Source: CALFMR01 sp035550595 (lineage in GTDB: Bacteria > Acidobacteriota > Vicinamibacteria > Vicinamibacterales > SCN-69-37). From it: 30,957 nucleotides of DNA. Under the pieces are notes generated by a model. It was not told the origin of the DNA. It made no database searches and saw only the letters and a list, made by a program, of their open reading frames with translations. The translations under genes and the position numbers were made by a program. Shown here in pieces: positions 15,930-24,282 of this stretch. Where the stretch lies: assembly GCA_035550595.1 (NCBI GenBank), contig DASZOV010000067.1, positions 1 through 30,957 on the forward strand, in the 5' to 3' direction. The number at the start of each line of letters is the position of its first letter. Positions within the stretch are counted from its first letter, which is position 1.

Positions 15930-17490
15930 CCGCCTCGGTCGCCGGCGTCCACGGCGTCGCGTACACGACCAGCGAATCGTGCGCCGCCGAGACGTGTGGC
16001 ACGGTGATTCGCGACACCTCGTGAAAGAGATCGGTCCGTGCGGCGAGCTCCGGATACCACTCGGGAAATATGACGAGCCATGCGGGCCGCGCGTGTTCGA
16101 CGAACGAGACGTACGCGCGTTGCGCGCGATACGGCAGCACGGCGGGCGTCACCAGTCCTTCGAGATCGATCACGCGCCGGCCGGAGAAGAATCCAATCGC
16201 GCCGATGTCGTTGGTCGCGATCGCATCGGTGGGCGCCGTGTGCGTCGCCAGCCACTCACCCATGGCGACGTGTAAGCGGTTGATGTTGTCGACCTGCGCC
16301 GCATACGTCGGCGCATAGCTCACGTCCTGCGAAAGCAGCCGTACGATCGCGAGGATCGCAAGTCCCCAGACGATCGACGGATACCGCGCCCGTCCGGCCA
16401 ACTCCGCCGTGCCCACGGCCGCCACGACGAAGAACAGCGCGAGCAAGTGCGCGACGTAGCGTCCGTCTTGCAGGAAGTAGTGCGGGATCGGCGCGACGGC
16501 GCCGACGACGATCGGCGACAGCACGAGAAACAGCGGCACGGCCACACCGGCGAGCCGGCGCGGACGGCCGAGGACGCCGACCGTGGCCAACAGTCCAACG
16601 AGCACGAAGAGGAAGGCGATGGCGCTCTGCTCCACGGTGAAGCGGACGAACGCGTTGAGCGTGGCGAGCGGACGGCTCGTGATCGATCGTGCGATTTCGG
16701 CCACGTCGAATCGGCCGATGGCGTTGAAGAGCCCCGCGCCCGCCGTCTTCGCGTAGAACGTCGCTGGTAACGGCCGGCCGGACACGAGGACATTGATGAC
16801 GAGGTCGACCGCGACCACGACGACGAACGCCCACGTCGCCGGCGCGATGACGCCGCGCAGCCGCGCACGCGAGCCGAGACGACTTCCAGACGTGAGCACG
16901 ACGCCCGCGAGAATCGGAAACAGCACGCCGGTCTCCGGCCGCGCGAGCGTGGCGAGGCCGGCCAGCAATCCCCAGATCCAGCCGCGTTCGCCCTCGTCGC
17001 GCACGAACACCACGAGCGTCAACACGACGAGCGCGACGTCGAGCGGCACCTCCATGCCGGACACGGCGCCCCAGGTCAGCCGCGCGGAACATGCCACCGC
17101 GCCGCCCGCCACGCAGCCCGCCGCCGTCGATCCGGAGAGCAGCCGCGCGAGGTCGAACGCCAGGATCGCCGCAATCGCCGCCAGCACGATGCCCATCGTC
17201 TTCGCCGCAGTGACGGCCGAGATGCCGAGCGCGATCGGCAGTGCGAGCAATGCCGTCCAGAGCGGCGAGGTCGATCCGGTGCTCGGCTCGCCGGCGTTGA
17301 ACGCGAGGCCGTGCCCGTGCGCCAGGTTCGTCGCGAACTGCGCATGGATCCACGCGTCGTCCAGCGGAAATCCGAACGGACCGATCCGCCGTTCCGCCGC
17401 GAGGTACACCAGCGCCAACACAACCGTCAGCGCGGCAAGAGCGGCGCGCAGCCACCCGTGCAGACGAGCGCGTTCCGTCGCGGCGATCAT
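15913..17490 (-). CDS. Polytopic membrane glycosyltransferase-like protein (GT-C fold)
   Basis: The 525-residue protein has about ten to twelve membrane segments. The first extracytoplasmic loop reads FPLDDAWIHAQFATNLAHG, where D44 and D45 match the acidic pair of GT-C enzymes that use polyprenyl-phosphate sugars. The continuation GLAFNAGEPSTGSTSPLWTALLA resembles the arabinofuranosyltransferase AftB-like group. A C-terminal soluble region contains TNDIGAIGFFSGRRVIDLEGLV, also typical of these proteins. It likely adds a sugar to an envelope glycan or glycolipid; donor and acceptor are unknown. The ATG at 17490 overlaps the upstream small-subunit stop (ATGA), which links it to the dehydrogenase operon. 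Its 3' end overlaps the convergent membrane-protein gene by 17 bp. Confidence 0.83.
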   Translation of the reverse strand: MIAATERARLHGWLRAALAALTVVLALVYLAAERRIGPFGFPLDDAWIHAQFATNLAHGHGLAFNAGEPSTGSTSPLWTALLALPIALGISAVTAAKTMGIVLAAIAAILAFDLARLLSGSTAAGCVAGGAVACSARLTWGAVSGMEVPLDVALVVLTLVVFVRDEGERGWIWGLLAGLATLARPETGVLFPILAGVVLTSGSRLGSRARLRGVIAPATWAFVVVVAVDLVINVLVSGRPLPATFYAKTAGAGLFNAIGRFDVAEIARSITSRPLATLNAFVRFTVEQSAIAFLFVLVGLLATVGVLGRPRRLAGVAVPLFLVLSPIVVGAVAPIPHYFLQDGRYVAHLLALFFVVAAVGTAELAGRARYPSIVWGLAILAIVRLLSQDVSYAPTYAAQVDNINRLHVAMGEWLATHTAPTDAIATNDIGAIGFFSGRRVIDLEGLVTPAVLPYRAQRAYVSFVEHARPAWLVIFPEWYPELAARTDLFHEVSRITVPHVSAAHDSLVVYATPWTPATEAATVGP

Positions 17491-17951
17491 GAACGCAGAT
17501 CCGCGAACGGATTCGCGCACGGTCGTTCGTACGGATCGGGGAACGCGACGTAGCTCACGGGCGATCCGGACGGCACCTGGAAGTAGTCGGTCGATCGAAG
17601 GAAGTAGCTGATCGTACGGCGCTCGAACGTCACGATCGTCTGTTGCCGATCGAGCGGGAGATGACGCCGGAGCGCGTCGATCTCGAAAAGACCGCCGAAG
17701 GTCGCGCGCGTATGTGCCGCCATCGCCTGCGGACCGTAACGTGCCACGTACTCACGCGCGAAACGCTCGACCGCGTCGGCGCGAAACTGGAGATGGCCGA
17801 GCCGCCGCCGAATGAGGCGCGCCACGTCCCCGGCACCGGGATGGCGGAGGCGCCGCCACTCGTAGCCGCCGCCGAGCGCTGCGGCCGTCGCCACGGCCGC
17901 GCCGCCCACCAGCACCTGCCGTCGGGTGAATCGCGATTGCCCAGCCGTCAT
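17487..17951 (-). CDS. GMC dehydrogenase small subunit with Tat signal (gluconate 2-dehydrogenase subunit 3-like)
   Basis: The 154-residue protein begins with a twin-arginine signal (SRFTRRQVLVGG, then an alanine-rich helix, about 7-30). The helical remainder, LIRRRLGHLQF...FAREY and FLRSTDYF near the C-terminus, matches the small subunit that accompanies FAD-dependent gluconate, glucose and glucoside-3 dehydrogenases. In those enzymes the small subunit carries the Tat signal and exports the folded flavoprotein with it. The start is the ATG at 17951, because it places the Tat motif correctly; the longer frame is a shadow of the upstream gene. It sits 4 bp after the large subunit, as expected for partner proteins. 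No cytochrome c subunit gene follows. Confidence 0.82.
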   Translation of the reverse strand: MTAGQSRFTRRQVLVGGAAVATAAALGGGYEWRRLRHPGAGDVARLIRRRLGHLQFRADAVERFAREYVARYGPQAMAAHTRATFGGLFEIDALRRHLPLDRQQTIVTFERRTISYFLRSTDYFQVPSGSPVSYVAFPDPYERPCANPFADLRS

Positions 17952-17955
17952 GACG

Positions 17956-19389
17956 TCACGCGAAGAGATGATCCGCACTCCAGAGCGCGAGCGCGCTGAT
18001 CGTGAGCGTCGGGTTGGCCGGCGAGCCGGTGGGAAACGCGCTGCCGCCGAGCACGACGAGATTGCGCACCGTGTGATGCACCATCCAGCGATCGACGACG
18101 CTCGTCGAGGGATCGTCACCCATCATCACGGTGCCGAGGATGTGTCCCTCGGTCGGGAGCGGATCCGGTCCGAACGCCACGCGCTCGACCGGCAGCGGCG
18201 CCAGGAGCGTGTCGAGTTCGGAGCGCACCGCGTCGAAGCCACGCCGCGCGTAGTCGCTGTATCCCTCGAAGTGCAACACCGGCATGCCGTCGGCGTCGAG
18301 TGTAATCCCGTTCCGGTCGTCGGGCAGGTCTTCGAAGATGAACTTGATAGTGAGGAGCTGCCGTTCGCGTCCGGGCTCCCATCGCAGTTCGTCGGGCCGG
18401 TTCCAGCTCTCCATCAGGCACGCCGCATGACGGGCGCGATGCGGTCCGTCGTACAGCATGTAACCGTTGGCGGTGAAGACGGTGCTGCCCTGGAAGCCGT
18501 CGACGCCGTCGAGATCGATCTTCGCCATGAGGCTCACCTGCTCGAAGAGCCGGCGGCCGAGACGCGCGTGTGTGAGTCCGGAGCGCAGCAGGATGGCCGG
18601 ATTGAAGATCGCGCCGGCGCCGAGAACGACGAGGTCGGCCGCGATGCGCTCGTCGGCCGCAGTTCGCGCGTGCGTGGAGTCGCCCTTCATGATGACGGCG
18701 GTCGCGCGGCCGGCCTGGATGTCGAGCGACTGAACGTCGGCGCCCAATCGCAGGGTCACGCGCGGGTCGGTGTAGACACCGGCGAGTCCGTTCTCGATCG
18801 TGAACTTCGCGTCGATGGGACAGAGTCCGCACACGCCGTTCGCGCAGCAGGCCGGACGCATGCCCGTGGCGACACGCGCACGCGCGGTGGGCTGTGGAAA
18901 GTACGCGTCTGGATAGGCGGCGGCGAGCAGGCGATCGGGGTCCGACAGCCGATGTGGCGGCTGCGGCGGCGGCGCGCGACGTGGGTACGGGGCGCGATCG
19001 GATCCGGCGATCGCCATCACGGCTTCGACACGCTCGTAGAACGGCTCGAGATCGGCGTAGGTCATCGGCCAGTCCTCGCCGACGCCGTAGCGCGTCTTCA
19101 ACGCGAAGTCCGCGGGCATGAGCCGCGGCGTGCAGCCCCACCAGCAGTTCGATCCGCCGCCGAAGCCCAGCGTGAACGTCCACTGCTTGTCGAGCGATCC
19201 GCTGCGGCGGAAGGTCGTGTCCGCGTCGAGGCGGGTCGTGCGCCGATGTTCGAGTTGCCACGCGCGTGTGTCGCGGAAGCCGCGCTCGAGGACGAGCACG
19301 CGCGCGGCGCGCGGCGCGCGGGCGAGATACTCCGCAAGGAAAAACGACGAGGCGAAGCCGGTTCCGACAACGACGAGATCGTAGGCCAC
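17956..19389 (-). CDS. GMC-family FAD-dependent sugar dehydrogenase, large subunit
   Basis: The 477-residue flavoprotein has the FAD-binding VVVGTGFASSFFLAEYL (6-22), the GFGGGSNCWWG loop (75-85), a second FAD segment LVVLGAGAIFNPAILLRSGL and the C-terminal GHILGTVMMG and NPTLTISALAL motifs. ACCANGVCGLC (180-190) places cysteines at 181, 182 and 187 in the spacing that ligates a 3Fe-4S cluster in FAD glucose dehydrogenase; C190 is a further candidate. It should therefore oxidise a sugar and pass electrons out through the cluster. It has no signal of its own, consistent with Tat co-export with the small subunit encoded 4 bp downstream. The start is GTG. The substrate is unknown; glucose, gluconate or glycoside C3 oxidation are the family options. 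Confidence 0.88.
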   Translation of the reverse strand: MAYDLVVVGTGFASSFFLAEYLARAPRAARVLVLERGFRDTRAWQLEHRRTTRLDADTTFRRSGSLDKQWTFTLGFGGGSNCWWGCTPRLMPADFALKTRYGVGEDWPMTYADLEPFYERVEAVMAIAGSDRAPYPRRAPPPQPPHRLSDPDRLLAAAYPDAYFPQPTARARVATGMRPACCANGVCGLCPIDAKFTIENGLAGVYTDPRVTLRLGADVQSLDIQAGRATAVIMKGDSTHARTAADERIAADLVVLGAGAIFNPAILLRSGLTHARLGRRLFEQVSLMAKIDLDGVDGFQGSTVFTANGYMLYDGPHRARHAACLMESWNRPDELRWEPGRERQLLTIKFIFEDLPDDRNGITLDADGMPVLHFEGYSDYARRGFDAVRSELDTLLAPLPVERVAFGPDPLPTEGHILGTVMMGDDPSTSVVDRWMVHHTVRNLVVLGGSAFPTGSPANPTLTISALALWSADHLFA

Positions 19390-19440
19390 TCCGCGACGCG
19401 CTCCGCCGACATCCTATCAGCGGTGCCCGAACCGATCGCA

Positions 19441-19446
19441 TACAAT
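19441..19446 (+). promoter_or_regulatory. Candidate -10 box for the symporter gene
   Basis: TACAAT lies 62 bp before the ATG of the symporter gene in a divergent gap. No good -35 box is seen at the right distance. Confidence 0.3.
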
Positions 19447-19507
19447 GCGCCCCGAACCGGATCGGCCTTTTTCGGCGCGCTGCCGCAGGGCGCGCGGGTG
19501 ACACGGC

Positions 19508-21088
19508 ATGCTCGACGGACTCATCATCGGCGCCTACTTCGCGGTCGTCCTCGCCATCGGCTTCTATCACTCCCGGCGCAAGAGCACGACGCGTGAATAT
19601 TTCCTGGCGGGCCAGCACGTCGGTTGGTTCGCCGTCGGCGCCTCGCTCTTCTCGACGAACATCTCGAGCGAGCACTTCATCGGCCTCGCCGGCTCGGGCG
19701 CCTCGTCGGGACTCGCGGTCGCCTGCTACGAACTGGGCGCGGCGTTCTGCCTGTTTCTGCTCGGCTGGCTGTTCGTGCCCTACTACCTGCGCACGAAAGT
19801 CTTCACGATGCCGGAGTTCCTCGAGCGCCGGTTCGATGCGCGGTCGCGCCGCTACCTGACGCTCATCTCGCTCTTCGCGTACGTCTTCACGAAGATCTCG
19901 GTCCACCTGTACGCGGGCGCCATCCTCATGCGCGACGTCGCGGGCTGGAACTATCTGACGACGTCGATTCTGCTGGTGGTGTTGACGGGCATCTACACGG
20001 TGAGCGGCGGTCTGGCGGCCGTGATCTACACGGATCTCTTCCAGTCGATCATCCTCATCGCCGGCGCGGCGACGCTGAGCATCATCGGCCTGCACGAAGT
20101 CGGCGGCTTCGCCGGCCTGCGCGCGGCCCTGCCGCCGGACTTCTTCCACATGATCAAGCCGCTCAGCGACCCGACCTATCCCTGGATCGGGACGACGGTC
20201 GGCGTGCTGATCCTCGGCATCTGGTACTGGTGTACGGACCAGTCGATCGTGCAGAAGACGCTGAGCGCGAAGAGCGTGTCCGACGCGCGCAAGGGCACGC
20301 TGCTCTGCGCGGCAATGAAGATTCTGCCGCTCTTCATCCTGGTGCTGCCCGGTCTCATCGCGAAGGCGCTCTTCCCCACTGAAGTCACCGGCGACAATGC
20401 GTTCCCGACGCTCGTGCTGCGACTCCTGCCACCGGGCCTGAAGGGATTGCTCGTCGCGGCGCTGATGGCCGCGCTGATGTCGGCGATGAGCTCGGTGCTG
20501 AACTCGTGCTCGACGCTCATCACGATCGACTTCTACAAGAAGGCGAATCCCAACCGCAGCGAGTCGCAGCTCGTGCTGTTCGGCCGCATCACGACCGGCG
20601 TCATCGTGGCGCTGAGCATCCTCTGGATCCCGGTCATCCCCTACCTCAGCAACCAGCTCTATCAATACCTGCAGAGCGTGCAGGCGTACGTGGCGGCGCC
20701 GATCACGGCGGTGTTCCTCGTCGGCGTGTTGTGGCGAGGCGCCACGGCTCAGGCGGCGTTCGTGACGCTCGTGAGCGGCGGCATCATCGGCGCCGCGCGC
20801 TTTCTGCTCGACGTGGCCCGCGACGCGCTCCACTGGAACCTCGGCGTGCTCGCGCCCGTCGCCCAGTTCAGCTTCCTCAACTTCGCCATCGTCGTCTTCG
20901 TGTTCTGCATCCTGCTGATGGTGGTGTTGAGCAAGACCGAACACCGCCCAGCCGTCGAACAGGTGAAGGACCTGACCTTCGACTGGTCGCCAGCCGGCAT
21001 CCGCGCGCTCCGCGGCACGACCTCCGACGTCGTCATGACGCTCGTCGTCGCCGTGGCGATCCTGTCAGTGTGGATTCACTTCGCGTAG
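19508..21088 (+). CDS. Sodium/solute symporter (SSS family, SGLT-like)
   Basis: The 526-residue inner-membrane protein has about fourteen membrane helices. The sequence YEFYFAG-like segment TREYFLAGQHVGWFAVGASLFSTNIS (28-53), the following SSEHFIGLAGSGA, and WYWCTDQSIVQKTLSAKS (about 239-256) are classic for the sugar/myo-inositol branch of the sodium:solute symporters. It should import a sugar or a related polyol with sodium. It is divergent from the GMC dehydrogenase, so it may carry that enzyme's product or another monosaccharide from the hydrolases in the window. The Shine-Dalgarno sequence is weak. A GC-rich repeat begins 12 bp after the stop. Confidence 0.93.
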   Translation: MLDGLIIGAYFAVVLAIGFYHSRRKSTTREYFLAGQHVGWFAVGASLFSTNISSEHFIGLAGSGASSGLAVACYELGAAFCLFLLGWLFVPYYLRTKVFTMPEFLERRFDARSRRYLTLISLFAYVFTKISVHLYAGAILMRDVAGWNYLTTSILLVVLTGIYTVSGGLAAVIYTDLFQSIILIAGAATLSIIGLHEVGGFAGLRAALPPDFFHMIKPLSDPTYPWIGTTVGVLILGIWYWCTDQSIVQKTLSAKSVSDARKGTLLCAAMKILPLFILVLPGLIAKALFPTEVTGDNAFPTLVLRLLPPGLKGLLVAALMAALMSAMSSVLNSCSTLITIDFYKKANPNRSESQLVLFGRITTGVIVALSILWIPVIPYLSNQLYQYLQSVQAYVAAPITAVFLVGVLWRGATAQAAFVTLVSGGIIGAARFLLDVARDALHWNLGVLAPVAQFSFLNFAIVVFVFCILLMVVLSKTEHRPAVEQVKDLTFDWSPAGIRALRGTTSDVVMTLVVAVAILSVWIHFA

Positions 21089-21099
21089 AAGCCGAGGGC

Positions 21100-21230
21100 T
21101 GTCATCTTTGTTTACTTGCGCGCGGGGCCCCACCCCCGCGCGCCCGCTCAGCGCCGCTTCGCGGGCTTCGCGGACTTCTCTTGATCGCTCGCCGCCCTCG
21201 CTACGCTCGGGGGCTCGCGGTGTCATCTTT
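21100..21230 (-). repeat. GC-rich dispersed element, about 125 bp, copy 1
   Basis: On the minus strand it begins near ACCGCGAGCCCCCGAGCG, contains GTCCGCGAAGCC and GCGCTGAGCGGGCG, then GGGGGTGGGGCCCCGCG, and ends with AAAGATGACA. The plus-strand TGTCATCTTT is present at both edges (21100-21109 and 21221-21230). It shares most of its length with 24283-24411, which lies in the other orientation. Both copies sit in convergent gaps. Confidence 0.85.
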
Positions 21231-21243
21231 TATTGATTGGAAT

Positions 21244-21297
21244 GATGCGCCGCAGGCGCCTCCGCACTTCTGGCTTCTGGCTTCCAACTTCTGACTT
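21244..21297 (+). repeat. Composite repeat, hairpin module with type B heptamers
   Basis: The hairpin module is at 21244-21262 (GCGCCGCAGGCGC core), the linker is 4 nt, and the type B heptamers CTTCTGG, CTTCTGG, CTTCCAA, CTTCTGA plus CTT lie at 21267-21297. This copy shows that the same hairpin module can pair with either heptamer set. Confidence 0.88.
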
Positions 21298-21300
21298 GTC

Positions 21301-22074
21301 TCAGCCTCTTCCTACGAACGGCATCTTCGTTGCCATCACGGTGAGGAACAGCACGTTCGCGTCGAGCGGAAGATCCGCCATGTAACGGACGGCGCGGACG
21401 ACGTGGGAGAGGTCGAGGAGGGGTTCGACGGCGATCGTGCCGTTGGCTTGCGGCACACCGTGCGCCATCTTCGCGGCCATCTCCGTGGCTGCGTTGCCGA
21501 TGTCGATCTGGCCGCAGGCGATGTCGAACGGGCGGCCGTCGAGCGCGGTCGACTTGGTGAGGCCGGTGATGGCGTGCTTGGTCGCCGTATAGGGCGCCGA
21601 GAAGGGTCGTGGCGCGGTGGCGGAGATCGAGCCGTTGTTGATGATGCGGCCGCCGCGCGGCTGCTGGCGCTTCATGAGCGCGAAGGCCTGCTGCGTGCAG
21701 AGGAACGCGCCCGTGAGATTGACGCCGACGACTGCCTGCCACTGCGCCGGCGTGACTTCGTCGAGCGGCACGGCTGGCGCGCTCATGCCGGCGTTGTTGA
21801 AGAGCAGGTCGAGGCGGCCGAATTCCGCGCTGATGCGATCGAAAAGCCCGCGCACTGCGTCGACGTCGCTGACGTCGGTCGGCACGGCAAGCGCGCGGCC
21901 GCCGGCGGCACGTACGCGTTCCGCGGTCTCCTCGAGCGGCGCGGCCCGGCGTCCGGCCAGGACGACGGACCAGCCGTCATCGGCAAGTCCGACGGCCACG
22001 GCACGGCCGATGCCGCTGCCCGCGCCCGTAACCAGCGCCACGCGCGGCGCGAACCTCGTCGTCTCGCCCGTCAC
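21301..22074 (-). CDS. SDR-family NAD(P)-dependent oxidoreductase
   Basis: The 257-residue Rossmann-fold enzyme shows the classical short-chain dehydrogenase motifs: TGAGSGIG (16-23) for cofactor, NNAG (93-96), the catalytic S149 in NNGSIS, and YTATK with Y162 and K166. The GRR at 41-43 after the second strand suggests NADP preference. The substrate is not evident from sequence. The start is GTG at 22074, overlapping the stop of the thioredoxin-like gene by 4 bp (GTGA), so it is the last gene of a three-gene operon. That context suggests a sugar or keto-sugar reductase, which is inference. Confidence 0.92.
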   Translation of the reverse strand: MTGETTRFAPRVALVTGAGSGIGRAVAVGLADDGWSVVLAGRRAAPLEETAERVRAAGGRALAVPTDVSDVDAVRGLFDRISAEFGRLDLLFNNAGMSAPAVPLDEVTPAQWQAVVGVNLTGAFLCTQQAFALMKRQQPRGGRIINNGSISATAPRPFSAPYTATKHAITGLTKSTALDGRPFDIACGQIDIGNAATEMAAKMAHGVPQANGTIAVEPLLDLSHVVRAVRYMADLPLDANVLFLTVMATKMPFVGRG

Positions 22075-22664
22075 TGCGCGATCACGCTGGTGAGATAGCC
22101 GCGCAAGGCGGCGCGCCGTGAGACGTCGAGGCGCGGCGCGGTCTTGGCGAGGACGCCGAGAAACGCGTCACGCTCGACCGGCGTCGCGGGAAACCCGATG
22201 TTCTGGCCGCCTGGCATCGCATTGGAGTCGGCGATCTTGGCGCCGGTCGCATCGAGGAACACGTAGAACGGCAGCCCGGCGTTCGCGCCGCCCCACGTCG
22301 CCATTGCCTCGGCGCCGCCGGGATTTTCGAGCGCCACCTTGTCCTCGCGTTCCTGCACGGTGAGATTCACGAGCACGTAGTTGTCCGTGATGATGTCGCG
22401 GACCGCTGGCGCGTGGACGAAGTCCTGGAAGTGCCGGCACCAGACGCACCACGACGCGCCGAACTCGATCAGCACCACCTTGCGGTCGGCGCGCGCTTCC
22501 ACTACCGCGCGCGAGACGAGCGCGTCGGCGGACTCCGGCGCGGCCGTCGGCGCCGACGTCACGGCACGCGCCGCGAGACGCGCATCCGTCGCGACGACCA
22601 AGACACCGGCGGCGAGCGCCACCGCCGCTGCGATCCACGCTGCGCGTCGTGCCGCTCGTCTCAT
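22071..22664 (-). CDS. Membrane-anchored thioredoxin-like protein (CVWC)
   Basis: The 197-residue protein has an N-terminal basic stretch and hydrophobic anchor (about 9-26), then a thioredoxin fold with active site FGASWCVWCRHF (C73, C76). This is the form seen in periplasmic Thioredoxin_7 and DsbD-C-like proteins. A later GLPFYVFLDATG holds the cis-proline region. The ATG at 22664 shares one base with the TGA of the upstream TIM-barrel gene, so coupling is likely; the long N-terminal frame extension is a shadow. It probably reduces or isomerises thiols of an exported partner. Why it sits between a sugar isomerase-like gene and an SDR is unclear. Confidence 0.82.
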   Translation of the reverse strand: MRRAARRAAWIAAAVALAAGVLVVATDARLAARAVTSAPTAAPESADALVSRAVVEARADRKVVLIEFGASWCVWCRHFQDFVHAPAVRDIITDNYVLVNLTVQEREDKVALENPGGAEAMATWGGANAGLPFYVFLDATGAKIADSNAMPGGQNIGFPATPVERDAFLGVLAKTAPRLDVSRRAALRGYLTSVIAQ

Positions 22665-23521
22665 CAGAACTGCAACCCGCGCAGGTACCGATAGCTCATC
22701 GCGAGGCTGTCGAACGGCGACTTCGACACGTCCTGTTCGACGAAGTAGTGCCGGATGCCGGCTTCGCTCGCGTCGGCGAAGATGCGCGCCCAATCGACGA
22801 TGTCGTTGTGTCCGACCTCGGTGATGTCGGGCAGTACCTGGTCGATGGGCAGTGGCGTCGATCCCACTGGCTCGTGCTTCGACATGCCCTTGACGTGTAC
22901 GAGCGGGAACCTGCCCGGATACCGATGGAAGTAGTCGACGGGATCGGCGCCGCCGACCGTCATCCAGCAGAGGTCCGGCTCCATCTTCACGAGCGCGGGA
23001 TCGCAGCGCTCGAGCAGGATGTCGTAGGGACGCCGGCCGTTGGCCGTCGGCGCGAACTCGAAGTTGTGGTTGTGATACGCGAGCTGGATGCCCGCCGCTT
23101 TCGTCGCTTCACCCGCGTGGTTCAACTGGTCAGCGAGCTTCGGCCAGAACTCCGGCGTGCGCAGCGACTCGTCGATCCAGGGAATGACGAGGAACTCATG
23201 GCCGATGGCGTGCGCGGTCTCGACAACGCCCGCCCAGCCGTTGCTCATCGTCGCGTAATCGACGTGCGCCGACGGCGCGGAGAGACCGTTCTTCTGCAAC
23301 GCGTCACGCACCTGCGCCGGCGTGTGATTGAAGTACCCGGCGAACTCGACCTCTTCATAGCCAATCGCCGCGACCTTGGCGATCGTGCCGTCGAAGTCTT
23401 TTTCGAGATCTCCGCGAACGGTGTAGAGCTGCGCGCCGATGCGTCCGAGCGACGCGGCGCCGAGATGCCGAGCCGCGACGAGCGCGGCGCCGACCGTGCC
23501 GAGAAACGTCCTGCGATCCAT
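22664..23521 (-). CDS. Exported TIM-barrel sugar isomerase/epimerase-like protein (AP endonuclease 2 fold)
   Basis: The 285-residue protein starts with a twin-arginine type signal (MDRRTFLGTVGAALVAARHLGA), so it should work in the periplasm. The TIM-barrel domain shows GAQLYTVR (29-36), VEFAG with E60, YHNHNFEF (149-156), EPDLCW (181-186) and LVHVKG with H209, which are the metal-site positions of the xylose isomerase-like family. Known relatives include sugar epimerases and enzymes cleaving 3-keto-glycosides. The ATG at 23521 is preferred because it puts the Tat motif at the N-terminus and has GGAG nine bases upstream. It is the first gene of an operon with a thioredoxin-like protein and an SDR. 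Confidence 0.87.
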   Translation of the reverse strand: MDRRTFLGTVGAALVAARHLGAASLGRIGAQLYTVRGDLEKDFDGTIAKVAAIGYEEVEFAGYFNHTPAQVRDALQKNGLSAPSAHVDYATMSNGWAGVVETAHAIGHEFLVIPWIDESLRTPEFWPKLADQLNHAGEATKAAGIQLAYHNHNFEFAPTANGRRPYDILLERCDPALVKMEPDLCWMTVGGADPVDYFHRYPGRFPLVHVKGMSKHEPVGSTPLPIDQVLPDITEVGHNDIVDWARIFADASEAGIRHYFVEQDVSKSPFDSLAMSYRYLRGLQF

Positions 23522-23768
23522 GGTCACACTCCGGAGTGGCACCAGCATATCCATCTGTGGCGGCGAGCGGAAGCCAGGCGATCACGCGTCGAATGTCGGC
23601 GGGCGGCAACCGTGCATTTCCTTCCTCATCGCGGGCACGATCGGCATGTGATTCGTCCATCACATTGGATCGCATCATTTCAGGCCATTTTTTGTGTGTT
23701 TTCGAAGCAACACCGGCCTGTCACGCATCTTGCACTGAGAGGGGCCAGCTCATCGATGGAGGTGGACT
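23522..23768. promoter_or_regulatory. Divergent gap with inverted repeat
   Basis: This 247-bp gap lies between divergent starts. ATGTGAT (23646-23652) and ATCACAT (23659-23665) form an inverted repeat with a 6-nt spacer, and an AT-rich patch follows at about 23671-23705. GGAGG at 23758-23762 is the ribosome binding site for the plus-strand gene. No heptamer repeat is present. Confidence 0.4.
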
Positions 23769-24272
23769 ATGACGTTGGGCAAAGCTACCGGTCTCGTTGC
23801 GGGATTCATCGGCGCCATGGCGTTGGGTGTCTGGGTCGGACCGCACCTCACCAATCGCAACATCAACGCGACGGCTCCAGCCGTCGTCTCGCCGACCGCG
23901 AACGCGACGACTACGTCAACGCCGCGCGCGTCATCGTCTCGCGCGGAGTCCGCGATCGCGCGTGAAGCCGCGGGAGTGCCCGCGACGGCGCCTGCCCTTC
24001 GTGACCGGCTCGCGCCCGTCCTGACGCAAGGCACGAACATGGAGATGGCGGCCAAGGGCTTCACGAGCGGCGAGGCGTTCGCTACGGTTGCCTACGCCTC
24101 GCACAACACGCAGGTTCCGTTCGTTGTCTTGAAGCACCGCGTGCTCAACGAGCATCGCACGCTGGCCGACGCGATCGCGATGTCCAACCCGGGCATCAAC
24201 GCCGCGCACGCCGTCACCGTCGCCCGCGCCCAGGCCCGAGCGGACGTGCTGTCGGTTGAGAAGACCAGTTAA
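23769..24272 (+). CDS. Small exported or membrane-anchored protein, unknown function
   Basis: The 167-residue product has an N-terminal hydrophobic helix (about 7-25). A low-complexity linker rich in Ala, Thr and Ser (about 34-65) follows, then a C-terminal domain (about 75-165) with TQGTNMEMAAKGFTSGEAF and HRVLNEHRTLADAI. No family is recognised. GGAGG six bases before the ATG makes the start firm. The gene is single, ends in a convergent gap with a GC-rich repeat and a strong hairpin, and has its own upstream region with an inverted repeat, so it is probably expressed alone. It could be an envelope protein of the lineage. Confidence 0.7.
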   Translation: MTLGKATGLVAGFIGAMALGVWVGPHLTNRNINATAPAVVSPTANATTTSTPRASSSRAESAIAREAAGVPATAPALRDRLAPVLTQGTNMEMAAKGFTSGEAFATVAYASHNTQVPFVVLKHRVLNEHRTLADAIAMSNPGINAAHAVTVARAQARADVLSVEKTS

Positions 24273-24282
24273 AGAAGTTGAT

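Noticed and set aside
17926..19596. A 556-codon plus-strand frame antisense to the GMC dehydrogenase
   Set aside because: It is a shadow of a gene with strong FAD and cluster motifs.
18116..20944. A 942-codon minus-strand open frame across the dehydrogenase and symporter genes
   Set aside because: It overlaps two firm genes, is rich in Arg, His, Asp and Glu with no family motif, and is a typical shadow of high-GC third positions.
23646..23665. A canonical CRP site
   Set aside because: The spacing between TGTGA and TCACA is eight, not six, bases.
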